A stretch of DNA of 47,004 nt from Acidobacteriota bacterium (GTDB lineage Bacteria > Acidobacteriota > Aminicenantia > Aminicenantales > Saccharicenantaceae), in contig JAKQUO010000054.1 in assembly GCA_029569255.1 (NCBI GenBank), positions 1 through 47,004 on the forward strand, written 5' to 3'. This document shows positions 15,019 to 22,816 of the stretch, piece after piece (position 1 is the stretch's first letter; the number at the start of each line of letters is the position of its first letter). Both the position numbers and the translations under genes were made by a program. Below the pieces are notes generated by a model. It searched no databases. It worked only from the letters and a program-made list of their open reading frames with translations, and was not told where the DNA came from.

Positions 15019-16455
15019 GTGAAAACGGCCTTCCTCGTCTCCGTCCTGGCCTACGCGGCCGTCATCGGGGCCGCCGGCCTCCGCCCCGCCCGCTTCAAAG
15101 GCGGCCTCGACGCCTTCTTCCTGGCCTCCCGGGCCCTCGGCCCGGCCCGGGTGGCCTTCTCCCTCTGCGCCTCCTGGATCGGAGCGGCCTCGCTGCTCGT
15201 CTCGACCGACGAGGCCTCGCGCGACGGACTGAGCGCGGTCTGGATCGTCGGCGTCCCGGCCGTCGTCACGCTCCTCGTCCTGGCCGCCCTGGTCCGGCCC
15301 GTCCGCGCCTCGGCCGGCCTGACCCTGTCGGAGCTCATGCGCAGCCGCTACGGCCGGGCCGCCGGGACGGCGACGACCGTCCTCGTCGTCTGGTACATGG
15401 CCGTTCTGGCCGCCTCGCAGCTCATCGCGGCCGGGCCCTTCCTCGACGCCTTCCTCGGCCTCGGCCCGGTCCCCGGCATGGCCGCGGCGGCGGCCCTGGT
15501 CATGGCCTATTCCGCGGCCGGCGGACTTCAGGCGGTGGCCCGCACGCACGTCGTCCAGTTCGCCCTGCTCGTCGCCGGCGTCGCCGGCATGGCCGCCTTC
15601 CTCGCGGGGCGCGTCCCGTGGAGCGCCGTCGAGGCCGCCGCGGCCGGGCTCGGCAAGGCCTCCTATTTCGATGTCCTGGCCGGCGGCGGACGCGGCCTTC
15701 TCATCGCCGCGTCGTTCGTCCTGGCCTGGGCGGTCTCGCCCATCGCCTGGCAGAGGATGCAGGCCGCCCGGAGCGAGGCCGCCGCCCGCCTCGGCGCCGT
15801 TCTGGCCGCCTTCCTTCTCGGCCTCTTCTACGCGGGCATCGTCGCCGTCGGGATGCTCTTCCTGCCGTTCTTCGGCGGCGGCGCGGCCGGCGTCCCCCTG
15901 GTCACGCGGTTCGCCGCCTCGGGCGCCGGGCCGTTCCTCGGCGGCCTGGTGTTCGTGACCGTCCTGGCGGCCATCCTGTCGACGGCCGACGCGGCCCTCA
16001 ACGCCGGGGCCTTCACGCTGACCAAGGATCTTCTCGGGCGGCGGCCCGGACGGCCCGGCGCCGGCGCTCCCGGGCCCGGCCCGCTGCGCCTGGCCCGGGT
16101 CTCCAGCCTGGCCCTGGCGGCGGCGGCGCTTGTCATCGCCGCCCGCCTCGGCGACATCCTGAAGACCCTGGGCCTGGCTTCGGCGATCATGGCCGAGGGC
16201 CTGCTCGTGCCCGGCCTGGCCGCGCTCTTCCTCAGGCGGCGGGCCCCCCTGGCCGGTCTGCTGTCGCTCCTGCTCGGCGGCGGCCACGCGCTCGCCGGCT
16301 TCCTGGCCGAGTCGGGCCTCGCTCCCGTCACCCTTCCGCCCTGGCCGCGGTCCCTGCCGCTCGGCGTCGGCCTGGGCGCCGCGGGCTTCCTGGCCGGCCT
16401 GCTGGCCGGGCGGGTCCGGGGCCGCCGGCGCCCGCCGGCCGCCGCCGGCTCTTGA
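15019..16455 (+). CDS. Sodium:solute symporter (SSS) family protein
   Basis: 478 residues from GTG 15019 with 12-13 hydrophobic segments over the whole length. The pattern GLDAFFLASRALGPARVAFS followed by SWIGAASLLV and LSELMRSRYG is typical of SSS (pantothenate/proline type) transporters. FVTVLAAILSTADAALNAG corresponds to the conserved helix 8 region involved in sodium binding. The substrate is not predictable. ATG 14989 lies within the hairpin element and upstream of the -10 box, so GTG 15019 is preferred. It is divergent from the lolA-like operon. Confidence 0.85.
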   Translation: MKTAFLVSVLAYAAVIGAAGLRPARFKGGLDAFFLASRALGPARVAFSLCASWIGAASLLVSTDEASRDGLSAVWIVGVPAVVTLLVLAALVRPVRASAGLTLSELMRSRYGRAAGTATTVLVVWYMAVLAASQLIAAGPFLDAFLGLGPVPGMAAAAALVMAYSAAGGLQAVARTHVVQFALLVAGVAGMAAFLAGRVPWSAVEAAAAGLGKASYFDVLAGGGRGLLIAASFVLAWAVSPIAWQRMQAARSEAAARLGAVLAAFLLGLFYAGIVAVGMLFLPFFGGGAAGVPLVTRFAASGAGPFLGGLVFVTVLAAILSTADAALNAGAFTLTKDLLGRRPGRPGAGAPGPGPLRLARVSSLALAAAALVIAARLGDILKTLGLASAIMAEGLLVPGLAALFLRRRAPLAGLLSLLLGGGHALAGFLAESGLAPVTLPPWPRSLPLGVGLGAAGFLAGLLAGRVRGRRRPPAAAGS

Positions 16456-16499
16456 CATTCCCGGCCGAATGGGGAAAGGTAGAGGGCACGGAGGGAAAC

Positions 16500-17282
16500 A
16501 TGAAGAAGATCCTGTTCGCCATCGCCGTCGCCGCGCTGCTGGCCCTGCCGGCCCTGGCCCAGACCGCGGCCGAGCACATCCAGGCCGGCGACGCGGCCTA
16601 CGCCGCCTTCGACGACGCCAAGGCCCTCGAACACTATCAGGAGGCCCTGAAGCTCGAGCCCGGCAACTACGAGGCGCTCTGGAAGACCTCTCGGGCCCTG
16701 GTCGACGTCGCCGACGTCATCCCGGCGACCGACAAGGACGTCAAGGAGCGCCAGAAGAAGATGTACACCGAGGCCACGGCCATCGCCCGCCGGGCCGTCG
16801 CGGCCAATCCCAACGACACCTGGGGGCATTTCCAGGTCGCCGCCGCCAACGGCAAGCGGCTGCTCCTGCTGGGCAAGAAAGAGCAGATCGAGGCCTCCAA
16901 GGACGTCAAGGCCGAGATCGACAAGGCCCTCGAGCTCGATCCGAACAACCACCTCGCCTGGCACGCCCTGGGCCGCTGGCACCGGCGCATGGACGAGATC
17001 GGCGGGGCCAAGCGCTTTTTCGGCGGCATCATCTACGGCTCCATCCCCAAGGGGTCCTTCGCCGAGTCGGAGAAGGCCCTGCGCAAGGCCATCGAGCTCG
17101 AGCCCGGGTACGTCGTCCACTACCTCGAGCTCGGCCGGACCTTGGAGGCCCTCAAGAGGTACGACGAGGCGGCCGAGGCCTTCCAGAAGTGCATCGACCT
17201 GCCCAAGTCGATCGGCAAGGACGATGTCGTGAAGGAAGAGGCCCGGGCGGAACTGGCCGCGCTCAAGGCCAGGAAGAAATAG
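16500..17282 (+). CDS. Exported TPR-repeat protein
   Basis: 260 residues with a cleavable signal peptide (cut after LPALAQ). TPR units include AKALEHYQEALKLEPGNYEA, IDKALELDPNNHLAWHALG and ALRKAIELEPGYVVHYLELG. The central arrangement with WHALGRWHRRMDEIGG.KRF resembles proteins annotated as similar to regulator of microtubule dynamics, a name without known bacterial function. A TTGACA at 16452-16457 precedes the gene without a good -10 partner. It is convergent with the AMMECR1 gene, 9 bases away. Confidence 0.85.
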   Translation: MKKILFAIAVAALLALPALAQTAAEHIQAGDAAYAAFDDAKALEHYQEALKLEPGNYEALWKTSRALVDVADVIPATDKDVKERQKKMYTEATAIARRAVAANPNDTWGHFQVAAANGKRLLLLGKKEQIEASKDVKAEIDKALELDPNNHLAWHALGRWHRRMDEIGGAKRFFGGIIYGSIPKGSFAESEKALRKAIELEPGYVVHYLELGRTLEALKRYDEAAEAFQKCIDLPKSIGKDDVVKEEARAELAALKARKK

Positions 17283-17291
17283 GCCCGGCGG

Positions 17292-17837
17292 CTATTCGGA
17301 GAAGACCTGGGCGGTGAAGACCTCGATCTTCGCCCCCTTCTTCCACTCGCCGGCCGGCAGGCCGGCCTTGAGACAGCCGTGGTCGAGGTAGGTCTCCCGG
17401 TCCCAGCGGTGTTCGACCGGCACCTGGGGCAGGAGCAGGCCGCGGCGAAAGCCCTTCGAGACGATGATGCCGTGGCGGCCGACCCTGACCTCGGCCGGGT
17501 CGGCGGCCGGCTCGGGCAGGCCCAGGACCGATATCTCGATTTTCAGCCTCTCGAGCTCGTCCGGCCGGAGCGGCGCGAACCGGGTATCCCGGGCGGCGGC
17601 GGCCAGGGCCATCTCGACGATCGTCTCGTCGAGCGGCTTGACCGGCGTCGGGTAGCCGACGCAGCCGCGCAGCTCGCCGTCCACGGTCAGGGTCACGAAC
17701 GCCCCCCGGCGCTCCTTCAGCGGCCCCGAGCGGACGGGCGGCCGGAGCTCGCCGCCCGTCGCGAAATAGTGTTCGAGGGCCCGGCGGGCCAGCGTCAGGC
17801 AGGCGCGTTCCTCTTCGGGCGTCAGCGGTTCACCCAC
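17292..17837 (-). CDS. AMMECR1-domain protein (AmmeMemoRadiSam system protein A type)
   Basis: 181 residues. LRGCVGYPTPVKPLDETIVE and the RFAPLRPDELERLKIEISVLG segment are hallmarks of the AMMECR1 domain, and LLLPQVPVEHRWDRETYLDH is the conserved C-terminal part. In many bacteria and archaea it accompanies a MEMO1-like protein and a radical SAM enzyme. Neither is in this window. Its molecular function is not established. Here its partner is the upstream gene, which it overlaps by 8 bases, so the two are surely co-transcribed. Confidence 0.93.
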   Translation of the reverse strand: MGEPLTPEEERACLTLARRALEHYFATGGELRPPVRSGPLKERRGAFVTLTVDGELRGCVGYPTPVKPLDETIVEMALAAAARDTRFAPLRPDELERLKIEISVLGLPEPAADPAEVRVGRHGIIVSKGFRRGLLLPQVPVEHRWDRETYLDHGCLKAGLPAGEWKKGAKIEVFTAQVFSE

Positions 17838-18237
17838 CGGCCTTCTCCTTCGCCGCCGGGGCCGTCCCGACCGGGGCGAGAAAGAACCGCCGTTCGAACT
17901 CGACGGCGGCGGGGCGCGTGACGGGGGCCTCGGCCGTCCCGGCCAGCTCGAGGACGAGCTTGCCGAACCAGGCCGGCCCGAGGACGGCCCGGCGGAACGC
18001 CGCCCCCGGCCGGACCGCGACCAGGCCGACCGTCCGCCCGGGCCAGACGGCGTCCAGCCGCTCGAGCAGGGCGTCGTCCGGAACGGTCCCCGGCCGTCCG
18101 GCCGGCACGACCTTCTCGACGATGATCCGGCGCCCCCTCACGTGCCCGACCAGCGTCCCCCACGTCCCCGGCTTCGGCCGGAAGGCCCGCAGGGCCTCCA
18201 GCTCCCGCCTCGCCTCCGGCGTGATCAGCGCGTCCAC
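17830..18237 (-). CDS. Unknown protein, possible JAB/MPN-fold without zinc motif
   Basis: 135 residues from GTG 18237. I do not recognise a named family with confidence. The sequence TWGTLVGHVRGRRIIVEKVV followed by VPDDALLERLDAVWPGRTVG has the order of elements seen at the start of JAMM/JAB (MPN) domains. Where a metalloprotease would have the HSHP motif it has LVAVRPGAAF, so the zinc ligands are absent. No signal peptide or membrane segment. It overlaps the AMMECR1 gene. The start is supported by TATAAT on the minus strand exactly one leader base upstream. A longer frame back to 18477 crosses that promoter and is rejected. Confidence 0.7.
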   Translation of the reverse strand: MDALITPEARRELEALRAFRPKPGTWGTLVGHVRGRRIIVEKVVPAGRPGTVPDDALLERLDAVWPGRTVGLVAVRPGAAFRRAVLGPAWFGKLVLELAGTAEAPVTRPAAVEFERRFFLAPVGTAPAAKEKAGG

Positions 18238-18244
18238 GTGCCGG

Positions 18245-18250
18245 ATTATA
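18245..18250 (-). promoter_or_regulatory. -10 element of the AMMECR1 operon
   Basis: Perfect TATAAT on the minus strand; expected start 18238, GTG start codon 18237. The -35 position (18268-18273) lies within the hairpin at 18262-18292. Confidence 0.55.
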
Positions 18251-18261
18251 GCATGGAACAC

Positions 18262-18292
18262 GGGGACACGTACCGGGGCGGTACATGTCCCC
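18262..18292. repeat. GGGACAYGTACC-family hairpin
   Basis: GGGGACACGTACC 18262-18274, a 5-base loop, and GGTACATGTCCCC 18280-18292, with one mismatch that is a G-U pair in RNA. It lies between the divergent promoters of the AMMECR1 operon and the metallo-beta-lactamase gene. Confidence 0.85.
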
Positions 18293-18391
18293 ATTCTGCG
18301 CGGGCCCAAGAAGGACGGCGGGAGATGGGGCCGAGGGGTGTCCTCGGAGCGAGCATAAAGCGGCTCCCCGGGTCCCTCCGCCCGACGGCGG

Positions 18392-18420
18392 TTGACTCGA
18401 GGGGCCGTTGGCATTAAGAT
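18392..18420 (+). promoter_or_regulatory. Promoter of the metallo-hydrolase/xerD operon
   Basis: TTGACT 18392-18397, 17-base spacer, TAAGAT 18415-18420. Predicted start near 18427, ten bases before ATG 18437. Confidence 0.6.
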
Positions 18421-18436
18421 GGCCGCGGGGCCCGTC

Positions 18437-19057
18437 ATGAAGCACGAGCTGGTGGTCGTCGGCGCGCTCGAAACCAACTGCTACCTCGTCTATTGCGAGG
18501 AGACCCGCGACTGCGCCGTCATCGACCCCGGCGCCGATCCGGAGAAGATCGTCTCGGCCATCGCCGGCCTGGAGCTCCGGCCGGTCGCCGTCCTCAACAC
18601 CCACGGCCACGTCGACCACATCGGGGCCAACGCCGACATCGTCGGGAAGTACGGCGTCCCGCTCGCCCTTCACGCCGCCGACGCGGGCCTGCTCCGGGTG
18701 TCGGACTTCATCGAGCTCAGCCTGCTCCTCGGGGCCAAGGACTCGCCGCCGCCGGCCCGCCTGCTCGCCGAGGGCGACGAGGTCGCCGTCGGCCGCAAGT
18801 CCCTCCGCGTCATCCACATCCCGGGGCACACGCCCGGGAGCGTCGGCTTCGTCCACGGCGGCGTCCTGTTCTCCGGCGACACTCTCTTCTGCGGCGGCGT
18901 CGGCCGGACGGACCTGCCCGGCGGCTCCTGGAAGGACCTCGAGCGGTCGATCCGGGACCGCATCCTCAGCCTGCCCGAAGAGACGCTCGTCCTGCCCGGC
19001 CACGGCCCGCACACGACCGTCGGGCAGGAGCGGGCCTCCAACCCCTTCCTGACATGA
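18437..19057 (+). CDS. Metallo-beta-lactamase fold hydrolase (glyoxalase II-like)
   Basis: 206 residues from ATG 18437. The dinuclear metal motif THGHVDH is at residues 55-61, with further ligands in HIPGHTPGSVGF, FSGDTLFCGGVGRTDLPGG and the C-terminal LPGHGPHTTVG. It belongs to the YcbL/hydroxyacylglutathione hydrolase-like subgroup that hydrolyses thioesters; the true substrate is unknown. The ATG at 18419 overlaps the -10 box, so 18437 is chosen. It shares ATGA with xerD downstream. Confidence 0.9.
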   Translation: MKHELVVVGALETNCYLVYCEETRDCAVIDPGADPEKIVSAIAGLELRPVAVLNTHGHVDHIGANADIVGKYGVPLALHAADAGLLRVSDFIELSLLLGAKDSPPPARLLAEGDEVAVGRKSLRVIHIPGHTPGSVGFVHGGVLFSGDTLFCGGVGRTDLPGGSWKDLERSIRDRILSLPEETLVLPGHGPHTTVGQERASNPFLT

Positions 19058-19962
19058 AGCCGTCCGCCTCGTCCGGCGAGGCGGCCCTCCGCCTCTACCT
19101 CGAGTATCTGGCCGTCGAGAAGGGCCTGGCCCGGAACTCCGTAGCCGCCTACGGGCGCGACCTCGGCAAGCTCGTCGCCTTCCTCCGGGCCGGCCGGGTC
19201 CCGCTGGCCCGCGTCACCGAGGAGACCCTGGCCCTGTTCATCCGCCGCGAGAGCGCGGGCGGCCTGTCGGCCCGGTCGCTGGCCCGGCTCGTCTCGGCCC
19301 TGCGCTCCTTCTTCCGGTTCGCCGTCCTCAGCGGCTTCGTCCCGAAGGACCCGTCGTCGCGGCTGGCGACGCCCTCGACCTGGCTCGCCCTGCCCAAGTT
19401 CCTGACCGTCGGGGAGGTCGAGGAGCTGCTCCGGGCGCCCGACCCGGACCGGCCGAACGGCGTCCGGGACCGGGCCATGCTCGAGGTCCTCTACGGCTCG
19501 GGCCTCCGGGTCTCGGAGCTGGCCTCGCTCCGGCGGGCCGAGGTCAACCGGGGCGAGGGCTTTCTCGTCTGCCGCGGCAAGGGCGGCAAGGAACGGATCG
19601 TTCCCCTCGGCCGCCAGGCCGGCGAGGCGATCGGGCGCTATCTCGCCGAGGTCCGGCCGCGGCTCGATCCGGACGGGGCGCGGGAGGAGCTCTTCCTGTC
19701 GCGCCTGGGCCGGCCCTTCACCCGCCAGGGCCTCTGGAAGCTCCTCCGCAAGCACGCCGCCGCGGCCGGGCTCGCGCCGGCCCGGATCACGCCGCACGTG
19801 CTCCGGCACTCGTTCGCCACCCATCTCCTGGAGCGGGGGGCGGACCTCCGCTCGGTCCAGCTCATGCTCGGCCACAGCCGGATCACGACGACCCAGATCT
19901 ACACGCACGTGAGCCGGGAGAGGCTGCGCCGGGTCTACGACAGGTTCCACCCGCGGGCCTGA
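19054..19962 (+). CDS. Tyrosine recombinase XerC/XerD
   Basis: 302 residues, the normal Xer length. The N-terminal SAM-like core-binding domain contains LEYLAVEKGLARNSVAAYGR. The catalytic set is complete: R152 (GSGLRVSEL), K176 (CRGKGGKER), H248 and R251 (HVLRHSFATH), H274 (MLGHSRI) and nucleophile Y283 (QIYTHVS). It resolves chromosome dimers at dif together with FtsK. The overlap with the upstream hydrolase and the lack of flanking att repeats argue for a housekeeping Xer rather than a phage integrase. I cannot decide between XerC and XerD by eye. Confidence 0.92.
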   Translation: MKPSASSGEAALRLYLEYLAVEKGLARNSVAAYGRDLGKLVAFLRAGRVPLARVTEETLALFIRRESAGGLSARSLARLVSALRSFFRFAVLSGFVPKDPSSRLATPSTWLALPKFLTVGEVEELLRAPDPDRPNGVRDRAMLEVLYGSGLRVSELASLRRAEVNRGEGFLVCRGKGGKERIVPLGRQAGEAIGRYLAEVRPRLDPDGAREELFLSRLGRPFTRQGLWKLLRKHAAAAGLAPARITPHVLRHSFATHLLERGADLRSVQLMLGHSRITTTQIYTHVSRERLRRVYDRFHPRA

Positions 19963-19980
19963 GCTTCGCGCCGCGGCGCT

Positions 19981-20667
19981 TCAGCCGCGGACCAGCGAGA
20001 CGGCGACGTCGGCCGTGTGGCTTTGCGAGACGACCCAGGCCCCCGAGGCCCCGATGACGCGCTCCTCCCGGCCCCACGACCAGGCGAAGGTCCGCTCGGG
20101 CCGGCGCCGCCCGAGGTCCGAGGCCGGAAGGGCGACGCGGTTCGAGCCTCCGGACACGGCGCCGTCGTAGGCCGGGCTTCCCGGCGAGCGCGGCAGCTCC
20201 AGGCGGAACGCGGCCGGGTGCTCGTGGAGGGGCAAATCCAGCGTCCCGAAGTCGAAGTCGAGGACGATCTCCCGCTTCTCCCGGAGGACGTAGTTCAGCC
20301 GCAGGGCCGGAGCGGCGTCCTTCCCGGCTTCGCGCGCGCCCGCCGTCCCGCCCCGGCCGGCCCGCTCCCGGAGATGCCAGTCGAGGGCCTCCGTCCGCAG
20401 GTGGACGAGCACGAAATCCCCGTCGTCGGGGTCCAGCCGGCCCACGAAGCGGGCCCGGCAGGCGTATTCGCCGAAGACGCGCGGGCCGGCGCCCTCGAGG
20501 GAGTAACGGCCCTGGACCGAGACCGTCAGGCGGACCTCCCACCCGGCGGCATCCCGGGGGAGGCCCGGCCGGGCCGGCCCGGGGCCGAGGGCCGCCAGGA
20601 GCAGCCCCGCCCCCAGGCGGGCCGCGAGGCGCCCCGGGAAACCTTTGTCCGGCCGTTTCCGTATCAT
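19981..20667 (-). CDS. Exported hypothetical protein
   Basis: 228 residues. The N-terminus (MIRKRPDKGFPGRLAAR, then a hydrophobic stretch to about residue 35) looks like a signal peptide. The body is beta-rich, with VRLTVSVQGRYSLEG, FVGRLDPDDGDFVLVHLR and LDFDFGTLDLPLHEHP. No known motif. It is convergent with xerD and divergent from the tetR gene, and its promoter shares its -35 with tetR, so the two may be regulated together. Confidence 0.7.
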   Translation of the reverse strand: MIRKRPDKGFPGRLAARLGAGLLLAALGPGPARPGLPRDAAGWEVRLTVSVQGRYSLEGAGPRVFGEYACRARFVGRLDPDDGDFVLVHLRTEALDWHLRERAGRGGTAGAREAGKDAAPALRLNYVLREKREIVLDFDFGTLDLPLHEHPAAFRLELPRSPGSPAYDGAVSGGSNRVALPASDLGRRRPERTFAWSWGREERVIGASGAWVVSQSHTADVAVSLVRG

Positions 20668-20679
20668 AGGGGACGGCCC

Positions 20680-20708
20680 ATTCTACCTCGGCCGGCCGCT
20701 CTTGACAA
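20680..20708 (-). promoter_or_regulatory. Promoter of the exported hypothetical gene
   Basis: On the minus strand TTGTCA (20708-20703), 17-base spacer, TAGAAT (20685-20680). Predicted start 20673, six bases before ATG 20667. Confidence 0.55.
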
Positions 20709-20730
20709 ACGGCCCCCGCAGGCGTAGCAT
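20702..20730 (+). promoter_or_regulatory. Promoter of the tetR-efflux operon
   Basis: TTGACA 20702-20707, 17-base spacer, TAGCAT 20725-20730. The predicted start near 20737 lies inside the first operator half-sites. The -35 hexamer is the same palindrome (TTGACAA/TTGTCAA) used by the divergent promoter. Confidence 0.65.
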
Positions 20731-20733
20731 GGC

Positions 20734-20791
20734 TGAACTGTAAGGTTCAAGAAATAAACCATAGAGTTCATTTCATAAACTCGAAGGTTCA
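20734..20791 (+). promoter_or_regulatory. Phased operator array in front of the tetR gene
   Basis: GTTCA occurs at 20745, 20766 and 20787, exactly 21 bp apart. The first two are followed five bases later by TAAAC (20755-20759, 20776-20780), giving two GTTCA-N5-TAAAC imperfect palindromes. An inverted TGAAC at 20734-20738 pairs with the first GTTCA. The array covers the transcription start, as expected for a repressor that controls its own operon. Confidence 0.6.
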
Positions 20792-20796
20792 ATCCC

Positions 20797-21447
20797 ATGA
20801 AAAAGACCGACGTCCGCCGTGAACGCGAGCTCCGGCGCCGGGAAGGCTACCGGGGGCACATCCTCCAGGCCGCGAAGCGGGTCATCCTCCGCACGGGCTA
20901 CAGCGCCCTGACCATGGACGACGTCGCCCGCGAGGCCCGTCTGTCCAAGGCGACGGTCTACAAGTACGTGGCCGGCAAGGGCGCGCTGCTCCTGGAGATC
21001 CTGGGCCATTCGTTCGACCACCTGCGCGAGCGGCTCGGCCTGCTCGTCGAGGCCGTCCTGCGGAGCGGCGAGGACATGTCGCATTTCAACCGCGTCCTGG
21101 GGATGGACAAGGCCATACTCAAGCTCATGCGCGTCTTCGTCACGGCCCCGGGCAGGGCGGGCGCGGCCACGCCGGCGGACCGGAAGCTGCTGGCCATGGT
21201 CAAGCACAAGCGGCAGGAGATGATCGAGGTCGGGGCCCGCGTCCTCGAAGCGGGGATCGCCTCCGGCGAATTCCGGAGCATGGACCCCCGCCAGGCCGCG
21301 ACCTTCGTCGAGGCCGCGCTCCAGGGCTACATGCACATGCGGGTCTGGCAGAGCGGGACGCCCCTCTCCCCGACGGCGGCCGAAGGCCTGACCCGGTTCA
21401 TCATCGAAGGGATCCGGAACCCCGATCTATCCGGCAAGGAGGCCTGA
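20797..21447 (+). CDS. TetR/AcrR family transcriptional regulator
   Basis: 216 residues. The N-terminal helix-turn-helix covers about 18-65: ILQAAKRVILRTGYSALTMD, then DVAREARLSKATVYKYVAGK. The C-terminal ligand-binding domain is alpha-helical and diverse, and the inducer cannot be predicted. It sits directly in front of, and is co-directional with, a tripartite efflux system (1 base between its stop and the next ATG), so it most likely represses this operon and itself through the GTTCA array upstream. Confidence 0.93.
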   Translation: MKKTDVRRERELRRREGYRGHILQAAKRVILRTGYSALTMDDVAREARLSKATVYKYVAGKGALLLEILGHSFDHLRERLGLLVEAVLRSGEDMSHFNRVLGMDKAILKLMRVFVTAPGRAGAATPADRKLLAMVKHKRQEMIEVGARVLEAGIASGEFRSMDPRQAATFVEAALQGYMHMRVWQSGTPLSPTAAEGLTRFIIEGIRNPDLSGKEA

Positions 21448-21448
21448 C

Positions 21449-22816
21449 ATGAGAAAGCCAGCCGTCGCGCTGTCCGCCCTGGCGCTCGCCCTCGTCGGGC
21501 CGGGCGTCCTGGCCGCCCGGGAAGCCAAGGCCGCGGTCGTCCTGACGGTCGACGACGCCATCGCCCTGGCCCTGCGTCAGAACCCGTTCCACCTGGCTTC
21601 CCAGGAGAAGATCGCCCAGGCCCGGGCCGGCGTCCGCCAGGCCGCCGCCGGGTTCCTGCCGACGCTCAACGCCTCCGGCAGCAGCACGCTCGACGAGAAG
21701 CTGTTCGTCCTGGAGTTCCCCTCCATGGTCCCCGGCGAGCCGCCGGTGCGGATGTCCATCGACTTCACCAAGGACTACCAGATGGGCTTCTCCTTCGGCC
21801 TGCCGCTCTACGCGGGCGGCCGGCTCGCGGCCGGCTACCGGATGGCCGCCTCCGGGCTCAAGGCCAGCCGGGAATCGGTCCGCCTGTCCGAGCAGGAGAC
21901 CGTTCTCGAGGCCAAGCGGGCCTTCTACGGCTACCTCTTGGCCCGGGAGTTCTCCGCGGTCGCGGACGAGGGCCTCCGGCTGGCCGAGGACTTCACGAGG
22001 AACGTCAAGAACCTCTACGAGGTCGGCATGGCCTCGAAGTTCGACCTGCTCCGCTCGGAGGTCCAGGCGGCCAATCTCCGGCCCCAGGCCATCCGGGCCC
22101 GGAACAGCGTCGAAGTGGCCGCGCTCGGCCTCAAGACCGTCTGCGGCCTCGACCTCGATGCGCCGATCGAGGTCCGGGGCGAGCTCGCCGCGCCGCCCCT
22201 CGGCGCCGAGGCCCGCGACATCGTCGCCGAGGCCCTGGCCCGGCGGCCGGAGCTCCGCCAGCTCGACTACAGGCGGGCCATGGCCGGGGAATCGCTCAAG
22301 ATCGCCCGCGGCGCGGTCCTCCCGACCCTGGCCGTCGGCGGCGTGTACAACGTCTGGGGCGACGCCCTCAGGCTCCGCCGGGGCGTCTGGCAGAACTACT
22401 ACACGGTCAACCTGTCCCTGAGCCTGCCCATCTTCAATGGGTTCGACGCCGAGGCCCGGATCGGCCAGGCCAAGGCCGCGCTCCGCGAGCTCGAATGGAC
22501 GCGCAAGGGCCTGTCGGAGGCCATCGCCCTCGAGGTCCGCCAGGCCGCCCTCAACCTCAACCAGGCCCGGGAAACCCTGCTGTCCCAGGAGATGAATGTC
22601 GAACAGGCCCGCGAGGCCGTCCGCATCGCGGAGCTGAACTACGCCGAGGGCCTGGCCACGAACCTGGACGTCTCCACGGCCCAGGTCGCCCTGAGCCAGG
22701 CCCGGACGAACCATTCCCAAGCGCTCTATGACTGCGTCATGTCGCAGGCCCAGCTCGAAAAGGCCGTCGGCCGGGGCCGGACGGAGAGCCGCTCGAACGA
22801 ACGGAGGAACCCATGA
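21449..22816 (+). CDS. TolC-family outer membrane efflux protein
   Basis: 455 residues with a signal peptide (cut near LAAREAKA). The two-fold repeat of the OEP fold is visible, with LTVDDAIALALRQNPFHLAS at the start of repeat 1 and DIVAEALARRPELRQLDYRRA at the start of repeat 2. The conserved GLATNLDVSTAQVALSQAR segment is near the C-terminus. It forms the trimeric outer-membrane channel of the pump encoded downstream. It ends with an ATGA overlap into the fusion-protein gene. Confidence 0.95.
   Translation: MRKPAVALSALALALVGPGVLAAREAKAAVVLTVDDAIALALRQNPFHLASQEKIAQARAGVRQAAAGFLPTLNASGSSTLDEKLFVLEFPSMVPGEPPVRMSIDFTKDYQMGFSFGLPLYAGGRLAAGYRMAASGLKASRESVRLSEQETVLEAKRAFYGYLLAREFSAVADEGLRLAEDFTRNVKNLYEVGMASKFDLLRSEVQAANLRPQAIRARNSVEVAALGLKTVCGLDLDAPIEVRGELAAPPLGAEARDIVAEALARRPELRQLDYRRAMAGESLKIARGAVLPTLAVGGVYNVWGDALRLRRGVWQNYYTVNLSLSLPIFNGFDAEARIGQAKAALRELEWTRKGLSEAIALEVRQAALNLNQARETLLSQEMNVEQAREAVRIAELNYAEGLATNLDVSTAQVALSQARTNHSQALYDCVMSQAQLEKAVGRGRTESRSNERRNP

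Noticed and set aside
16452..16484. Promoter before the TPR gene at 16500
   Set aside because: TTGACA is present at 16452-16457 but no acceptable -10 lies 16-18 bases away, so I did not list it as a promoter.
19054..19962. Xer gene as a phage or island integrase
   Set aside because: Normal Xer length, overlap with a housekeeping-type hydrolase, and no tRNA or att repeats beside it.
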